6,241 nt of DNA, from contig CALAJG010000010.1 of assembly GCA_937923375.1 (NCBI GenBank), forward strand, positions 1 to 6,241, written 5' to 3'. Positions within the stretch are counted from its first letter, which is position 1. Each line of letters starts with the position of its first letter. Both the position numbers and the translations under genes were made by a program. This DNA is from an uncultured Leucothrix sp. Lineage in GTDB: Bacteria; Pseudomonadota; Gammaproteobacteria; Thiotrichales; Thiotrichaceae. Below the pieces are notes generated by a model that had not been told where the DNA came from, did not search any database, and saw only the letters and a program-made list of their open reading frames with translations. This document shows, in pieces, positions 6,216 to 6,241 of this stretch.

Positions 6216-6241
6216 ATGCAAAACCATATTGATGCGTTAAC
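6216..6241 (+). CDS. Start of a downstream gene, cut by the window edge
   Basis: An ATG 12 bases after the nucleosidase stop opens a frame (MQNHIDAL, then a Thr codon begun) to the end of the window. A modest GGCGAG (6203-6208) sits seven bases upstream. The short spacing suggests co-transcription with the AMP nucleosidase. Eight residues are too few to identify a family. The I-D-A-L pattern would be compatible with the N-terminus of an adenosine/adenine deaminase-like protein, which would make pathway sense, but the next codon is not the Pro usual in that family. Confidence 0.4.

Noticed and set aside
1..6241. Search for CRISPR arrays, insertion-sequence ends, tRNA genes, toxin-antitoxin pairs or a defence cassette
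   Set aside because: No regularly spaced repeats, terminal inverted repeats, transposase, tRNA-like cloverleaf or known defence gene was found. The MutS-like ATPase beside a phosphoesterase is divergently transcribed and does not look like a defence operon.

Overview
This 6.2 kb chromosomal window has the look of a gammaproteobacterium. The base composition is moderate, reading frames are dense, Shine-Dalgarno sequences are ordinary, and the protein families fit. That assignment is an inference from gene content and style; no rRNA or other taxonomic marker is present. There is no CRISPR array, insertion sequence, tRNA, rRNA or phage gene in the window.

Left part (minus strand, 1-1510): a calcineurin-like metallophosphoesterase (683-1510), then, 93 bp downstream, a thioredoxin-fold 2-hydroxychromene-2-carboxylate isomerase / kappa-GST-like protein (2-589). 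Each has a plausible promoter of its own, so they may be only loosely co-transcribed. The 183-bp region 1511-1693 separates the phosphoesterase from the divergent plus-strand genes. It holds a good extended -10 promoter for the phosphoesterase and an imperfect 25-bp dyad that could be an operator.

Right part (plus strand, 1694-6241): a large membrane-anchored MutS-family ATPase (1694-3526); a secreted, basic, four-cysteine DUF4360 protein (3671-4288) followed by a textbook intrinsic terminator (4341-4372); a long, probably structured leader and then a PglC/WcaJ-type initiating sugar transferase (4592-5242); a short-form AMP nucleosidase (5433-6203) with its own promoter; and the first eight codons of a further gene (6216 to the window edge), probably in an operon with the nucleosidase.

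The genes do not form an obvious single pathway. They look like a run of small transcription units: nucleotide metabolism (AMP nucleosidase, perhaps the phosphoesterase), envelope or secreted functions (sugar transferase, DUF4360 protein), and a poorly understood MutS-like membrane ATPase. I see no convincing new multi-gene system. The points most worth a second look are the transmembrane MutS homologue without a mismatch-recognition domain, the UUCG-capped hairpin placed directly before the ribosome binding site of the sugar transferase, and the highly expressed-looking DUF4360 secreted protein.
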